A stretch of DNA of 64,000 bases from contig OX031056.1 of assembly GCA_943736015.1 (NCBI GenBank), forward strand, positions 69,219,277-69,283,276. Direction: 5' to 3'. The notes under the pieces are model-generated. The model saw only the letters and a program-made list of their open reading frames with translations, was not told where the DNA came from and searched no databases. The translations under genes and the position numbers were made by a program. Below, piece after piece: positions 57,901-62,829 of this stretch. This stretch comes from Tridacna crocea. Taxonomy: Eukaryota; Mollusca; Bivalvia; Cardiida; Cardiidae. Within the stretch, counting starts at the first letter, position 1; each line of letters opens with the position of its first letter.

Positions 57901-60900
57901 CCCATCCTGTACCACAAAGTTTAGCGAGGAGCTGGATCGCATCAATAGCAGTCCTACGTCACCGGATATCAGGTCTTGTCGTCACGGGCAACACTATCCA
58001 AATCATCACGTGCACCCAACCTCTCCGAAGCCTCACCATGGCGACGGGGTGTCTCACAGATGCAGTTCGAGGCATCGGAGTTGTTCACAGTCACCCCATA
58101 CTCGTCACAAGCACTCTCACCATTCATATAATCACCATTCCCAATCTGACATTGACAATCAAGTGCCCTTTGTAAATACTAATGCACCTTTGGCGCAAGG
58201 GGAATCCGGGTAAGCTCGAACTCTTTTTCACTCAAATTACACTCAAATTTTTTGGTAAATCTTTTCCAGAAAATGAAAATTTTAACTAATGCAGACGCCA
58301 AATTAAATTCGGTTCAAATCATAAATCATTTGACAGGACAGAAAAGTGTCCAGTATCTTCTGCTTTTCTCACAATGGTTTTGAATATTGTGTGCTTCTGC
58401 GTCGTTAAGGCACGAACCGTTTCGATGGAAGGTTGATTTCTGCTTAACCTAAAAAAACTGTATTATTCTTTCAGCGCAAAACTTATAAAATCCAACCTTT
58501 GATGATGTCTTGAAATATTAACCAATACAACTCATTAAGATTTTATCTGCGTTCGCCAATAGTGCTGAAAAGCTTAAGATATCATGTTGCCTTATTGAAC
58601 AACCATTTTAAATTAATCATGCTTAATTGTAGCCAACCGATTGGGTGAAATATTCTGCTTAGCTAAGTAGATAGCTGATTCTGCATCTAAGCATTGTATT
58701 TGATTCTTGAACATGGTCCCTGAAAGATGAGATGCGAATAGCATGTTGTGTAACTCTTACAGCTTTCACATTCCGTCAAGGCTAGTGTTCTATCGTTATA
58801 ATTACTGAAGAGCCGTTGATTTATCTTTAAATATATGCCGTTTACAACATTGTTTCAGTTCTATCGCGCTTTTCCGAGCTCATGTCAATTAGTTTCTTTT
58901 ATCAGTACTTCGCACAGTATTCTTCCGAAACCATTGGTTGATTTTCAATATATCTGCCGTTCAAACAATAGTAAGTAAACAGCTATTCATAATGGTTTTT
59001 AAGTCTGCTGTAAGTCGTTTTTCTGCGTTGTGACTCACCCTAGAAATTCAACGTCCTTGTGAATGATGGATTTTTGAATTATTTGTGGAAAAAAGGGAAG
59101 GAGGAAAAAAAACCAACAACAAAGGAATTGCTGATAACTGAATACTCTTTATAGTCAAATCTCATCGTTTTGACCCATTACCACACAATCCCTACTTTTG
59201 ACGCCCCTGAGAAAGAAACCTTTTGAAAACACTGTGGGAAAAGGAGAAAATGCTGGTAATCAGCATTTTCTCCTTTTCCCACAGTGTTTTCTAGCCTTCC
59301 CAGAACAAATTTCAATTCTTCAGTCACCTTTATTTTGTCGTCTGCAAATGCTTTCAATTTGAACCAGTCTAAAATTTTGTCGTGTGGTAAAGAGTTAATT
59401 AATTCTACTTGTTGTCTGCAAACTCATGTCAATATGAACAAGTGGAAAACTTATGTCGTCTACTAAATCGTCAGAGTGAGGCAAATGATTTTTTTATATA
59501 TACCTAGCAGTGAAATCCTGGGATTTCCCAGTGTAATAAATTTTGATATCATCACCAGTGACGTTATCAACTTTCACTTTCACTTCCTGACGTAATTTGG
59601 GAACTACTTTTTTTTCGACTACATTTTTTTCGACTTTCAAACGCAAAATTACAAATAATGATGTTAATAAGGTATATAATAAATAGAATAATTAACTGGT
59701 TATTTTGATATGAAAAATATCTCACTCGGACGCGTCGTAAGGCGTTAAAAAAACTCGTGCTGCGCACTCGTTTTTTCAACGCCTAACAACGCATCTTCGT
59801 GAGATATTTTTCATATCAAAAACAACCTGTTGATTATCCTCTATATACCGCTACTGAATCGAATACAAAGAGTGCCACAGAAGATTTATACCTAGGCCAT
59901 ATATTATGCATGTTTACGAGTACATTTCTTCTATCCAATTGTATTTAGTCTACATGCCGTGTTTATTATAACCTACTAATAGTGAGAGGGCAATGGGCTA
60001 AAGCTTTGGCCGAGTTGCAAGAAATACTTGAATAAAATAAACTACACTGACACGAACTTCTAAATGGCCACTTTTGTCTCTCCCATAAATTGGAGAAAGT
60101 AAAAGAAATGTTAATGAAAATAAATCGATACATATTTCTGGACGTGGTATTGTGACAAAAAGATTCTCGATTTTGCAAACAGAAGGACTCTCTTTTTCAA
60201 AAAAAAGGAGAAAAACTAGTTGTTTGGGCATGCGCGGTGACTACCAGGCAAAACATTTTTAAAAAAAGAGAAGCATAAAATACAGAACTTTTGTAAGCAG
60301 TAAGAAAAAACATCAAAATTATTTTCAGTGAAAAAATGTTATCCGAAAAAAACAAGCCTGAAGTTTTCATGAACTTGACTTTTCAATTTACAATGTTGAT
60401 TGAATGAACGACAAAAAATTTCTTCCGCGATTTGGCTCGGGTATGTTTCCAGACCGATCAAACATTCTGCAAAAAATGAAACCAAATAATCTGTCCCTTT
60501 TATAGGAAGCGGACGCGAGAAAAGCTCTAAGGGAAATTACAGCTTAAAAGTGGCCGTTTAGAAGTTCGTTTCAGTGTTTATTAACACCTCTCCACAAAGA
60601 CAGGATGCATGATTCACATACCCCTCACCACTTGAAGTTTGATGAAATCAAAACAGGTCATCCAATCGGCTATGACACATACTGTCAAAACCCACCCGGT
60701 ATCCTAGCTCTTTGAGCTTGGTGATTGAATTCGCCAAAATGACAGCTTCCAAACTAAAAAGTCACTGAAAGAAGCAGCAACTAACGTTCAAATCTGAAAT
60801 AGACATTTTTGGCTTGAACCTGTACTAGGCTAGGGCTCTGAAGCGTTTTGCTAAAGGACAGTAGCACCCTTTTTTGTGGCACACAATGTTTACGAAAGCT

Positions 60901-62184
60901 GAATTAATTGCAGTATTTAGTATTACTCGAACACATTGACATGAAAATAATGACCTTTATTAATTAACTATTGGATATACATGTATAGAAGTTATACATG
61001 GAAACTGGTCCACGCGATACCAGTCACATTTCTGATTTCGTATAGTACACATGTCGTGACCCCGGCTTAATACGACTCGGCCTCCGATCAATACAGTTGA
61101 CCTCGTATCAATATTGATGGCCCGCGACCAATACAGAAATCCTTGAACGTGATTGGTCAAAAGTTCAGTTGCGTGAGCGTCTGCACTTACTTTTAGCCAA
61201 TCACGTTCAAAGAGGTGGCAAAGTAAACGTAACCCAAAAATTGATATTTGTTTCCAGCAGGGTAGAAACCATTATGGGAGAAAGGAGAAAATGCTGGTTT
61301 CCAGCATTTTCTCCTTTTCTCACAATGTTTTCAGAAGGCTTTTTTTTTTAGGGTCGTAAAAACCAGAGATTGCTTGGTAAAGGGTTAATTAATAAAATTG
61401 TCATTAATCAAGTGATTTTGTATTGGCCCAGTTATAGGTCCGAGGTCAGTACTGCTGACCTCGGACCTGTAACTGGGCCAATACGAAATCACTTGATTAA
61501 TAACATTATACTATTACCATATATTTCACGCTTAAATTACGTATTGTCCAAACCTGGCTTCTGCTAGTGCCGACTGCGTGCGGAACCACGTGAACATTTT
61601 CAAACTCTTTACGCAGTTTATCGATTCATCGTGTTTTTAATGAATACTTAAAATACTTGAAATAAACACGAATTTGTTGGTTTAAATCGGTATTACGCGG
61701 CGGGTAACATACATCTAAGACGCACTTTCTGTACTGTCTGATCTCGATCTATGTCATCCGCAACGCTTCCTATTTTGACTGTCACAGAAAGGGTAAAACC
61801 CGACATTTACCGTTAACAGAATTTGCGTATTATACCCACCCAGGATCCTTTAATTATTCTTCGTTCGCATAATGGTCAATTTCAGGTCAATTTATTCGAG
61901 TAATAGCATACATAAATTATTCTATTTAAGATAAAAAAGAATAATTGAGTTGTGCATTGCAGCTTTTCTTAAATGTGTATTTTACAATGAGTGTAAAGCA
62001 AGATTAATCTGCTCTTACACGCAGTCCGATATTATTCTTCACTATCATCGGCTTTGTAACTGGATTTAGTCACATAAACCCTATTCAACGCCATTCAGCG
62101 ATACTTTTATTTTTCTTTTACAGCTCTATGGATATCTCAATTGACCTGAGTACAGAAGTTCCCAGCAAAGGATTGAAATACTGA
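33772..62184 (+). CDS. Spliced gene: two-pass membrane protein with His/Ser-rich tail
   Basis: Join 33772-33971, 36838-36894, 48000-48117, 52706-52753, 57827-58209, 62124-62184: 867 nt, 288 residues plus TGA. All five introns are GT-AG and all phases match. Residues 1-31 are basic (RNRKTNVRR, WRR). TM1 is about 32-54 (FFILLFAGALLFIPGLIVTI). Residues 55-86 form an acidic, Tyr-rich loop (DYIDTDYDHIYHH). TM2 is about 90-114 (VIGPAALAFGIALVCSAGLY), then CCWGF and a basic RRRHIHKHKK. Residues 142-268 are Ser/His rich, with 16 His between 194 and 245. By positive-inside both ends are cytosolic and the loop is outside. The K-V-I-G-P start of TM2 recalls small two-TM families such as TMEM200/DUF2371, but I cannot assign a family. 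No signal peptide or catalytic motif is seen. Introns are 2.9, 11.1, 4.6, 5.1 and 3.9 kb and MITE-rich. Confidence 0.8.
34100..34190. mobile_element. Family A hairpin, decayed fragment
   Basis: GAAAACATTATGGAGAAAGG and its broken mirror, inside intron 1. Confidence 0.6.
34330..34860 (-). mobile_element. Family X tRNA-like SINE, copy 3, interrupted by family A
   Basis: Shares TTCATTGATGATTCAAAGCC, GGACAACAAATGGG, GGTTTAAAAGACCAATACC and GGGACGAAGCCATGCGCGA with copy 4. A family A MITE at 34573-34794 splits it at a TTAA. Confidence 0.8.
34573..34794 (+). mobile_element. Family A piggyBac-like MITE, copy 15 (nested)
   Basis: TTAA at 34569-34572 and 34795-34798, CTCTTTACC and GGTAACGGG ends, perfect central hairpin. 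Nearly identical to copy 10 at 24604. Confidence 0.93.
34861..35540 (-). mobile_element. Family X tRNA-like SINE, copy 4, interrupted by SINE Q
   Basis: On the minus strand: GGGAGACCACTCCTTCACGC ... TGGCTCAGTGGTTATGG ... GGTTCGAGTCCCGCCAGG. The A-box region is broken by SINE Q with a 10-bp target duplication. Confidence 0.82.
35094..35459 (+). mobile_element. Family Q tRNA-derived SINE with target duplication
   Basis: Head 35101-35190 has A box TAGCTCAGTAGG and B box GGTTCGAATCC. Central domain has CTTTCGGATGAGACATTAAA and GCACGTTAAAGAACC, which resembles a SINE central domain reported across Metazoa. A palindrome lies at about 35359-35412 (CACCCGATTGTATAAACG). The tail is CAAT repeats. Flanks ACTGAGCCAG (35084-35093) and ACTGAACCAG (35460-35469). 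Length 366 bp. Confidence 0.9.
35751..35815. mobile_element. Family B hairpin, copy 6
   Basis: CGGACAGCGTAGATCAAGATC ... ATAGAATGTG ... CAGATCTACGCTCTCC. Confidence 0.82.
35946..36011. mobile_element. Family B hairpin, copy 7
   Basis: CGGACAGCATAGATCAAGATC ... ATAGAATGTG ... GGTCTACACTGTCCG, preceded by the same GTTAAGTGCAATTCACTGACC context as copy 6 in looser form. Confidence 0.85.
36188..36343. repeat. Single-copy inverted-repeat element
   Basis: GTAAGATCGCCTTTCATCG ... GGATTCGGCTTAGACC mirrors GTCTTAGACGAATCC ... GATGAAAGGCGATGTTAC, with a centre around CATATATCGGCTGATCG. Probably a MITE not otherwise seen here. Confidence 0.78.
36377..36745 (+). repeat. Family O repeat, copy 4
   Basis: ATTCTGACATGACACGTGAAG to GATTATTTCTTAAAT, more diverged than copies 1 and 2. 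Its right end lies about 90 bp from exon 2. Confidence 0.7.
36838..36894 (+). CDS. Coding exon 2: acidic Tyr-rich loop (57 nt)
   Basis: Acceptor CTTCTTTTCAG ends at 36837; donor GTTTGT at 36895 is weak. Encodes the rest of codon 67, residues 68-85 (DDTAYDYIDTDYDHIYHH) and two bases of codon 86. Phase 2 at both ends and 57 nt long, so skipping keeps the frame. Tyr next to Asp suggests possible tyrosine sulfation if the loop is extracellular. Confidence 0.75.
37112..37285 (+). mobile_element. Family N element, copy 3
   Basis: ATATATAGGATCTGACATGAG at left, CGAATGCCAGGTTTTTTTT at right, with the AATGTTATTAAG and CTTAATAACATTTTTCC arms. Confidence 0.78.
37552..37694. mobile_element. Family G palindromic MITE, copy 4 (left end missing)
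   Basis: Starts at TTTGAAAGTAACACAACTTC, has the GATTGGCTAAACC core and its mirror, and ends GAATGGTTGATCAATACG. Confidence 0.75.
37955..38260 (+). repeat. Family V repeat, copy 2
   Basis: GATACTTTTGCACATTTTTAAC, GGGAGGTAATTAGTATC, and GGCTCAGTTAAAATAG-type blocks. A 75-codon open frame starts inside it and shows no domain. Confidence 0.7.
38261..38651. other. Unassigned intronic sequence
   Basis: No gene or repeat recognised. Confidence 0.4.
38652..38840. mobile_element. Family G palindromic MITE, copy 5
   Basis: TGGTCCGTAATCATTCTTAAG to GGTTCGTGAATACAGGTCC, with core GATTGGCTAAACC/GGTTTAGGCAATC. Confidence 0.85.
38990..39300 (-). repeat. Family V repeat, copy 3 (reverse)
   Basis: Reverse of copy 2: TCCACTAAAATATCATTCTG, TAATAATTACCTCCC and CTGGTTCGTTAGAAATGTGC. 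It lies 0.7 kb from copy 2 in opposite orientation. Confidence 0.7.
39301..39723. other. Unassigned intronic sequence
   Basis: No gene or repeat recognised. Confidence 0.4.
39724..40178 (-). mobile_element. Family F element, copy 6 (reverse)
   Basis: TTCATGCTTTCCGAGAAG to CACAAATATCCTTTATTTC, with the full hairpin (GAGTGGCTGCGCCACTC) and GGGGTACGCCACGGG block. Confidence 0.82.
40263..40519 (-). mobile_element. Family E element, copy 1 (reverse)
   Basis: TIR GACCCATCACGCAAAGGG / ATTGCGTGATGGGTC. One G/C hairpin near 40455 (GGTCAGCCTGCGCAG and mirror) with AAAGTG arms lies toward the right end. Confidence 0.85.
40520..40944. other. Unassigned intronic sequence
   Basis: A loose repetition of TTTTCACCATCGTAC occurs near 40670-40710. 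Nothing else recognised. Confidence 0.4.
40945..41135 (-). mobile_element. Family A MITE, copy 16 (decayed)
   Basis: TCCTTTACCGCACAATG start and a broken hairpin (TTGTGCGAAAAGGAGAAAG). The far end merges into the SINE Z body. Confidence 0.7.
41140..41262 (+). mobile_element. Family Z SINE body, copy 2
   Basis: CAACTTTTGGATTTATCGTTGG and AAAATCGAGAGAGATT match the body of the copy at 11505-11680. The tRNA-like head is missing. Confidence 0.5.
41274..41640 (-). mobile_element. Family M element, copy 2 (reverse)
   Basis: AATAGAGGATAATCAACTGG start, hairpin CGAGTGCGAAGCACGAG, and TGAAATCCTGGAATTTCC in complement toward GCTAAGTATATAATA. Confidence 0.82.
41739..42212 (+). mobile_element. Family F element, copy 7
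   Basis: CATAGAGGATAATTGG start. The stem region is rearranged: AATCGAAATTTATTTCAT and its neighbourhood occur twice in direct orientation (about 41775 and 41830). Usual right part, ending GGAAAGCGTGAAAT. Confidence 0.78.
42213..42726. other. Unassigned intronic sequence
   Basis: Contains a 20-base T run near 42690. No gene or family recognised. Confidence 0.4.
42727..42806. mobile_element. Family J hairpin, copy 2
   Basis: AAACCCTATGTTGTGGGTAC ... CGTCTCGTTGAGACG ... GTACCCATAACATAGGGTTT, nearly perfect. The flanks show inverted similarity to copy 1. Confidence 0.87.
42866..43063. mobile_element. Family H palindromic element, copy 2
   Basis: TAATGCAGAGAAATGACC to CTCTGCATTACACCGGC. The middle is rearranged (CCCCAGACCGTAG / GGACAGTCCGGGG). 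Confidence 0.82.
43064..43461. other. Unassigned intronic sequence
   Basis: No gene or repeat recognised. Confidence 0.4.
43462..43868 (+). repeat. Family N element with tandemly amplified right arm, copy 4
   Basis: Left arm GAATCTGACATTTGTCGG, then GTAAGGCTCGCTTAATAAC...ATGTCAGATCC units. Unit boundaries (GTAAGG) fall at 43591, 43672, 43753, 43810 and 43867, i.e. period 81 twice then 57 twice. All lengths are multiples of three, so an open frame from 43536 to 43913 crosses the array (SYLKSQLMSDPICKARLIK repeats). I regard it as non-genic. Confidence 0.88.
44001..44182. mobile_element. Family G palindromic MITE, copy 6
   Basis: AAGGTCCGCATTCGCAGACC ... GATTGGCTATACA/TGATTTAGCCAATC ... GGTCCGTAAATGAAGACC; decayed. 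Confidence 0.7.
44183..44345. mobile_element. Family G palindromic MITE, copy 7, abutting copy 6
   Basis: GGGTCCGTATTCACCGACCG ... GATTGGCTAAACC/GGTTTCGCCAATC ... TACGGACCCTGG; the right arm is shortened. Confidence 0.8.
44414..44722. mobile_element. Family K hairpin element, copy 2
   Basis: CGGTCAGGTGGCAAGGGAC ... CGCCTTCGGCTCGGGGCG ... GTCCCTTACCACCTGAC, plus the conserved tail to about 44722. Confidence 0.85.
44723..45152. other. Unassigned intronic sequence
   Basis: No gene or repeat recognised. Confidence 0.4.
45153..45218. mobile_element. Family B hairpin, copy 8
   Basis: CGGACAGTGTAGACCCGAGATC ... GCTCTGTGC ... TGTCTAAACTGTCCG; several mismatches in the arms. Confidence 0.75.
45258..46016 (+). 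mobile_element. Family R element, copy 4, interrupted by family A
   Basis: TTAA at 45254-45257 then AGGTGGCTC, and right end ACCCGCCT followed by TTAA at 46017-46020. A family A MITE at 45335-45555 interrupts the run of CCAAAGCC...TTTTCATAC. Confidence 0.85.
45335..45555 (-). mobile_element. Family A piggyBac-like MITE, copy 17 (nested)
   Basis: CCCTTTCTT...GGGAAAGGG with a perfect central hairpin. Right TTAA at 45556-45559; the left site now reads TCAG. The interrupted R sequence reads AGCCTTCTAAATTTTC in copy 1, consistent with insertion at a TTAA-like site. Confidence 0.9.
46017..46361. other. Unassigned intronic sequence
   Basis: No gene or repeat recognised. Confidence 0.4.
46362..46626. 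mobile_element. Family D two-hairpin element, copy 4 (decayed)
   Basis: ATGGCTCGCAACACGTGAAAAG to CTGGCGTGTTACCGGTC; both hairpins recognisable but mismatched. Confidence 0.78.
46693..46776. repeat. (CTGT)n/(CCGT)n microsatellite
   Basis: Mixed TCTG and TCCG tetranucleotide run inside intron 2. Confidence 0.92.
46951..47029. mobile_element. Family I hairpin, copy 3
   Basis: CGTCGGTTTACTTCCAAAAC ... AGCTTGAAATAAGCT ... GAAGTCAACCGACG; slightly decayed. Confidence 0.82.
47155..47242 (-). mobile_element. Family A MITE, copy 18, truncated by family S
   Basis: TTAA at 47151-47154, TCCTTTACCAAACCATCCC start, stops in the hairpin at GCTGGTAACCAA where family S sequence begins. A second A fragment lies just before the TTAA (CTCTTTGCCACACG). 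Confidence 0.8.
47247..47908 (+). mobile_element. Family S TIR element, copy 2, interrupted by family H
   Basis: Left TIR lost. From AAGAAATGTTAATAAAAAC it follows copy 3, is broken by family H (47609-47789), and ends CGTTTAGAAGTTCGTTTCAGTG. The right TIR ends about 90 bp before exon 3. Confidence 0.82.
47609..47789. mobile_element. Family H palindromic element, copy 3 (nested)
   Basis: GCCGGTGTAATGCAGAG to CTACATTACACCGGC. In S copies 1 and 3 the corresponding position reads TTTTCAGACCGG or TTTCCAGACCGA (after orienting), so this is an insertion. Confidence 0.88.
48000..48117 (+). CDS. Coding exon 3: TM2 and basic juxtamembrane
   Basis: Acceptor TTTTGATTTCAG ends at 47999; donor GTGAGT at 48118. 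Completes Arg86 and encodes residues 87-125: LYKVIGPAALAFGIALVCSA, then GLYYCCWGF and SPVRRRHIH. The CC after the helix is a plausible palmitoylation site (inference). Confidence 0.83.
48118..49074. other. Intron sequence with a GAAATGACC-type cryptic repeat
   Basis: Between about 48468 and 48600, phrases GAAATGACCAAAG, AAAATGATCAAAG, GAAATGACCGAAAG, AAAATGACCAAAC and GAAATGGCCTAGG recur at 20-30 bp spacing. A 92-codon frame from 48694 has no domain. Otherwise unassigned. Confidence 0.45.
49075..49366 (-). repeat. Family W repeat, copy 2 (reverse)
   Basis: Reverse complement of 30830-31140; directly abuts the truncated family D element. Confidence 0.65.
49367..49522. mobile_element. Family D element, copy 5, left half missing
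   Basis: Begins in the spacer (ATGTAATTTTCTGTTTTGTG), keeps one hairpin (AGCCTGCGCAAACTGCGCAGGCT) and the right end CGCGTGTTGCAAGCCAT. Confidence 0.82.
49670..49944. mobile_element. Family U Tc1-like MITE with TA target duplication
   Basis: Perfect inverted ends starting CTAGGACGAAAAAGAAACGC, flanked by TA at 49668-49669 and 49945-49946. 275 bp, non-coding. TA duplication plus short TIRs point to Tc1/mariner mobilisation. Confidence 0.9.
50061..50324 (+). mobile_element. Family E element, copy 2
   Basis: TATGTGACCGTGACGCAAAAA to CGCGTGACAGGTCACATA, hairpin GGTCAGACTGCGCG/CGCCGGCTGACC, and conserved TTTTCTGTATGAAAAGTGG. Confidence 0.85.
50326..50590. mobile_element. Family D two-hairpin element, copy 6, abutting family E
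   Basis: GGCTTGCAACACGCGAAAAGG to GGGTGTTGCACTCCAT. Both hairpins are intact; the best preserved copy. Confidence 0.92.
50648..50960 (+). repeat. Family P repeat, copy 7
   Basis: ATGTCATATTTTTCGAAGATTC, CTCCCCGATATTGGGGAG, GCGTTATGATTGAGTAAACG, ending near CCCAGAATGCCCAAATG. Confidence 0.75.
50961..51290. other. Unassigned intronic sequence
   Basis: No gene or repeat recognised. Confidence 0.4.
51291..51473. mobile_element. Family H palindromic element, copy 4
   Basis: GCCGGTGTAATGCAGAG to CTGCATTACACCGGC. Four reiterations of AATGACCCATGGGTCATT separated by CTACGTCGAG linkers. Confidence 0.9.
51842..52030 (-). pseudogene. Transposase C-terminal remnant, left arm
   Basis: Minus strand reads WFRQDEVAANTAH, stop, VLSWLHETLGKL, then SPNSLDHSHLDFVLWGYLK and ENVH, stop. 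QD and LDF(x)LWGYLK are the second and third catalytic-region landmarks of mariner-type transposases. One internal stop; dead. Confidence 0.8.
52200..52348 (+). pseudogene. Transposase C-terminal remnant, right arm
   Basis: Plus strand reads ALHKAHSGLSWLHKTYREN, LIQDWSPHSSDHSPLDFFMS, stop, HLKGNV, stop. Aligns residue for residue with the left-arm remnant on the other strand; dead. Confidence 0.8.
52706..52753 (+). CDS. Coding exon 4: 48-nt basic/polar linker
   Basis: Acceptor TCCCCTCTTTCAG ends at 52705; donor GTAATG at 52754. Encodes residues 126-141, KHKKTTEHKEQQNPLQ. Phase 0 at both ends, so it can be skipped in frame. The mariner derivative ends 21 bp before its first base. Confidence 0.72.
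52754..53209. other. Unassigned intron 4 sequence
   Basis: An 89-codon open frame from 52848 has no domain or splice support; nothing else recognised. Confidence 0.4.
53210..53472 (+). mobile_element. Family E element, copy 3
   Basis: TTTGACCCGTGATGCGAAAAGG to CTCGTGATGAGCCATAT, hairpin CCCCGGTCAGCCTGCGCA/TGCGCAGGCTGACCGGG. Confidence 0.87.
53473..54454. other. Unassigned intron 4 sequence
   Basis: A short family A fragment (AACTCTTTACCAAAAGACAA) is at about 53600-53640. Open frames have no domain. Nothing else recognised. Confidence 0.4.
54455..54516. repeat. Small hairpin
   Basis: AGCAACCAATTTTGCAATAA and TTATTGCAAAACTGGTTGCT with a loop of about 20 bp. Confidence 0.75.
54773..55093 (+). 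mobile_element. Family L hairpin element, copy 3
   Basis: CATTATATTTCATATGTC, GTTATGGGTAAAGAAATA, hairpin GTGCCTTACGGCAC, right end CACAAGCTGATGAAATAAAC. The interior is shorter than copy 1. Confidence 0.8.
55094..55399. other. Degenerate sequence, possibly an old tandem repeat
   Basis: Phrases of the type AACC(A)AGGTACA and CATTTATGATAAATT recur here and near 54340, 55690 and 57310-57400. Too diverged to delimit. Confidence 0.3.
55400..55690 (+). repeat. Family V repeat, copy 4
   Basis: AAGGTTTATACTGATATAAT, CATTTCTAACCGACCAG, AAAGGGAGGTAATC and GTGGTGCGGTCAAAG match the other V copies. Confidence 0.72.
55880..57193 (-). mobile_element. Decayed full-length Tc1-type transposon
   Basis: Surrounds a Tc1-family transposase pseudogene. 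Weak inverted similarity between GGTGTAAGAAAAAAC (left) and the complement of the 57160-57193 stretch suggests the ends, but TIR and TA sites are not certain. It lies in intron 4, antisense to the host gene. Confidence 0.6.
55941..56968 (-). pseudogene. Tc1 (DD34E-type) transposase pseudogene
   Basis: Minus strand shows, in order: a helix-turn-helix region (MATHLNVSHSVIDRL), the linker GLGRPRIITEAQDRQL, QTVRNRLHAANLRARRP, first catalytic Asp in ILFSDESKFMLD, a stop before VLLWADISYDGRTD, second Asp in FVVMDDNVRPHQ, then in a shifted frame RVVQRYLEEPDIIRMDWLAN, and shifted back PIKHAWDILQRRI, ending AARGEHNLY with TAA at 55941-55943. The usual PIEH Glu is Lys here. At least two in-frame stops and two frameshifts. 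About 340 codons, the usual length for the family. Confidence 0.92.
57404..57475 (-). mobile_element. Family L fragment, copy 4
   Basis: AGAGTTTATTTCATAAGCTTG through GGGAAAGGTATGCGAA, then truncated at the hairpin. Confidence 0.75.
57640..57740. mobile_element. Family A MITE, decayed fragment
   Basis: AAATGCTGGTAACCACCATTT hairpin remnant and GGGCCGTTAAACTCTTGATTG right part, in intron 4 just upstream of exon 5. Confidence 0.65.
57827..58209 (+). CDS. Coding exon 5: Ser/His-rich cytosolic tail
   Basis: Acceptor TATTCATTTCAG ends at 57826; donor GTAAGC at 58210. Encodes residues 142-268 and two bases of codon 269. The frame is open throughout (383 nt) and enters in phase 0. Residues 194-245 hold 16 His (HHVHP, KPHHGDG, HKHSHH, YNHH) interspersed with Ser and Arg. 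Several SP and TSP motifs (SPTSPD, HPTSPKP) suggest proline-directed phosphorylation. Low-complexity tails of this kind may bind metal ions; that is inference. Confidence 0.83.
58210..59173. other. Intron 5, mostly unassigned
   Basis: 58235-58400 looks like a very decayed family A remnant (GCAGACGCCAAATTAAA, TTCTCACAATGG). The rest shows nothing recognisable. Confidence 0.4.
59174..59394 (-). mobile_element. Family A piggyBac-like MITE, copy 21
   Basis: CCCATTACC...GGTAAAGAG with perfect central hairpin; right TTAA at 59395-59398, left site reads TTGA. 221 bp. Confidence 0.92.
59496..59848 (+). mobile_element. Family M element, copy 3
   Basis: TATATACCTAGCAGTGAAATCC to GTTGATTATCCTCTATATA, hairpin CTCGTGCTGCGCACTCG. 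Very close to copy 1, indicating fairly recent activity. Confidence 0.87.
60044..60576 (+). mobile_element. Family S TIR element, copy 3
   Basis: CACTGACACGAACTTCTAAAT at left and the complement of CACTGAAACGAACTTCTAAA at right. 533 bp, non-coding. Confidence 0.87.
60577..61217. other. Unassigned intron 5 sequence
   Basis: A short inverted repeat (TTGAACGTGATTGG at 61143 and CCAATCACGTTCAA at 61198) is the only structure seen. Confidence 0.4.
61218..61384 (+). mobile_element. Family A MITE, copy 22, left end missing
   Basis: Hairpin with AAAATGCTGGTTTCCAGCATTTT, right end TTGCTTGGTAAAGGG followed by TTAA (61385-61388). The left edge abuts the CCAATCACGTTCAA repeat. Confidence 0.85.
61403..61502. 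repeat. Single-copy long palindrome
   Basis: ATTAATCAAGTGATTTTGTA ... GGTCCGAGGTCAG / CTGACCTCGGACC ... CAAATCACTTGATTAAT-type mirror: a 100-bp hairpin with almost no loop. Confidence 0.88.
61503..62123. other. Unassigned end of intron 5
   Basis: 61725-61760 resembles one arm of family B (CTGTACTGTCTGATCTCGATC). Pyrimidine-rich tract TTTTATTTTTCTTTTACAG leads into exon 6. Confidence 0.4.
62124..62184 (+). CDS. Coding exon 6: C-terminus and stop
   Basis: Acceptor TTTTCTTTTACAG ends at 62123. Completes Gly269 and encodes SMDISIDLSTEVPSKGLKY, then TGA at 62182-62184. Confidence 0.78.
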
Positions 62185-62214
62185 ACAATGGACAGTAATC
62201 AACGATACGGATAA

Positions 62215-62220
62215 AATAAA
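62215..62220 (+). terminator. Possible polyadenylation signal
   Basis: AATAAA 31 bp after the stop codon. If used, the 3' UTR would be very short, so a later site is also possible. Confidence 0.35.
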
Positions 62221-62829
62221 TGGACGAAAAAAAAAAAATCTTTTGCTCAAGTGAAATCTGGGGATGATTGGAGTAACTTAATTTCGAAACGATTATTCAC
62301 ACTTTGTGGAAAACGAAATTTTTAAGGTCATAATGGACGTTTAAATGGTGAAAAGTGGTCGAAGTGTGATAATGTAATTTTGTGACATTAACCCATTTGC
62401 ATACACGTTATATATTCAGACCGGCCAATAACTTGTCTGCGTGAAACAAAAGAGAATCATTTCATGAATGAAAATGCCCTTTTCTTAATAAGAATTATAC
62501 CAATGGATAAGGAAACTACTACCTGTAAAAAGCAATTGCTCATTCTTCTGCAATACTCCAAGAAGCAACCAACCGCAGTGGCATATTAAATGTATATGTA
62601 TATATATATTGAGACAAATGATGCGTTGGACATTAATAACACTGTTTTGTTAAACCCAGAAGTTTGTTACACGGAGGTATAGCCTGTATTGTAAATTTGT
62701 ATGAATTACATATGACTGGAAAAAACAGTGCCTATGGTAGTGACAAAATTATTCACAAAGCATTGTCTGTTGTCAATGCCTTATGGTACAGCTAGAATTA
62801 TACACAATTCAAGGTTTTGTTACGACCTT
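62221..62829. other. Probable 3' UTR or downstream sequence
   Basis: AT-rich, no repeat family recognised; the mRNA end cannot be placed from sequence alone. Confidence 0.4.
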
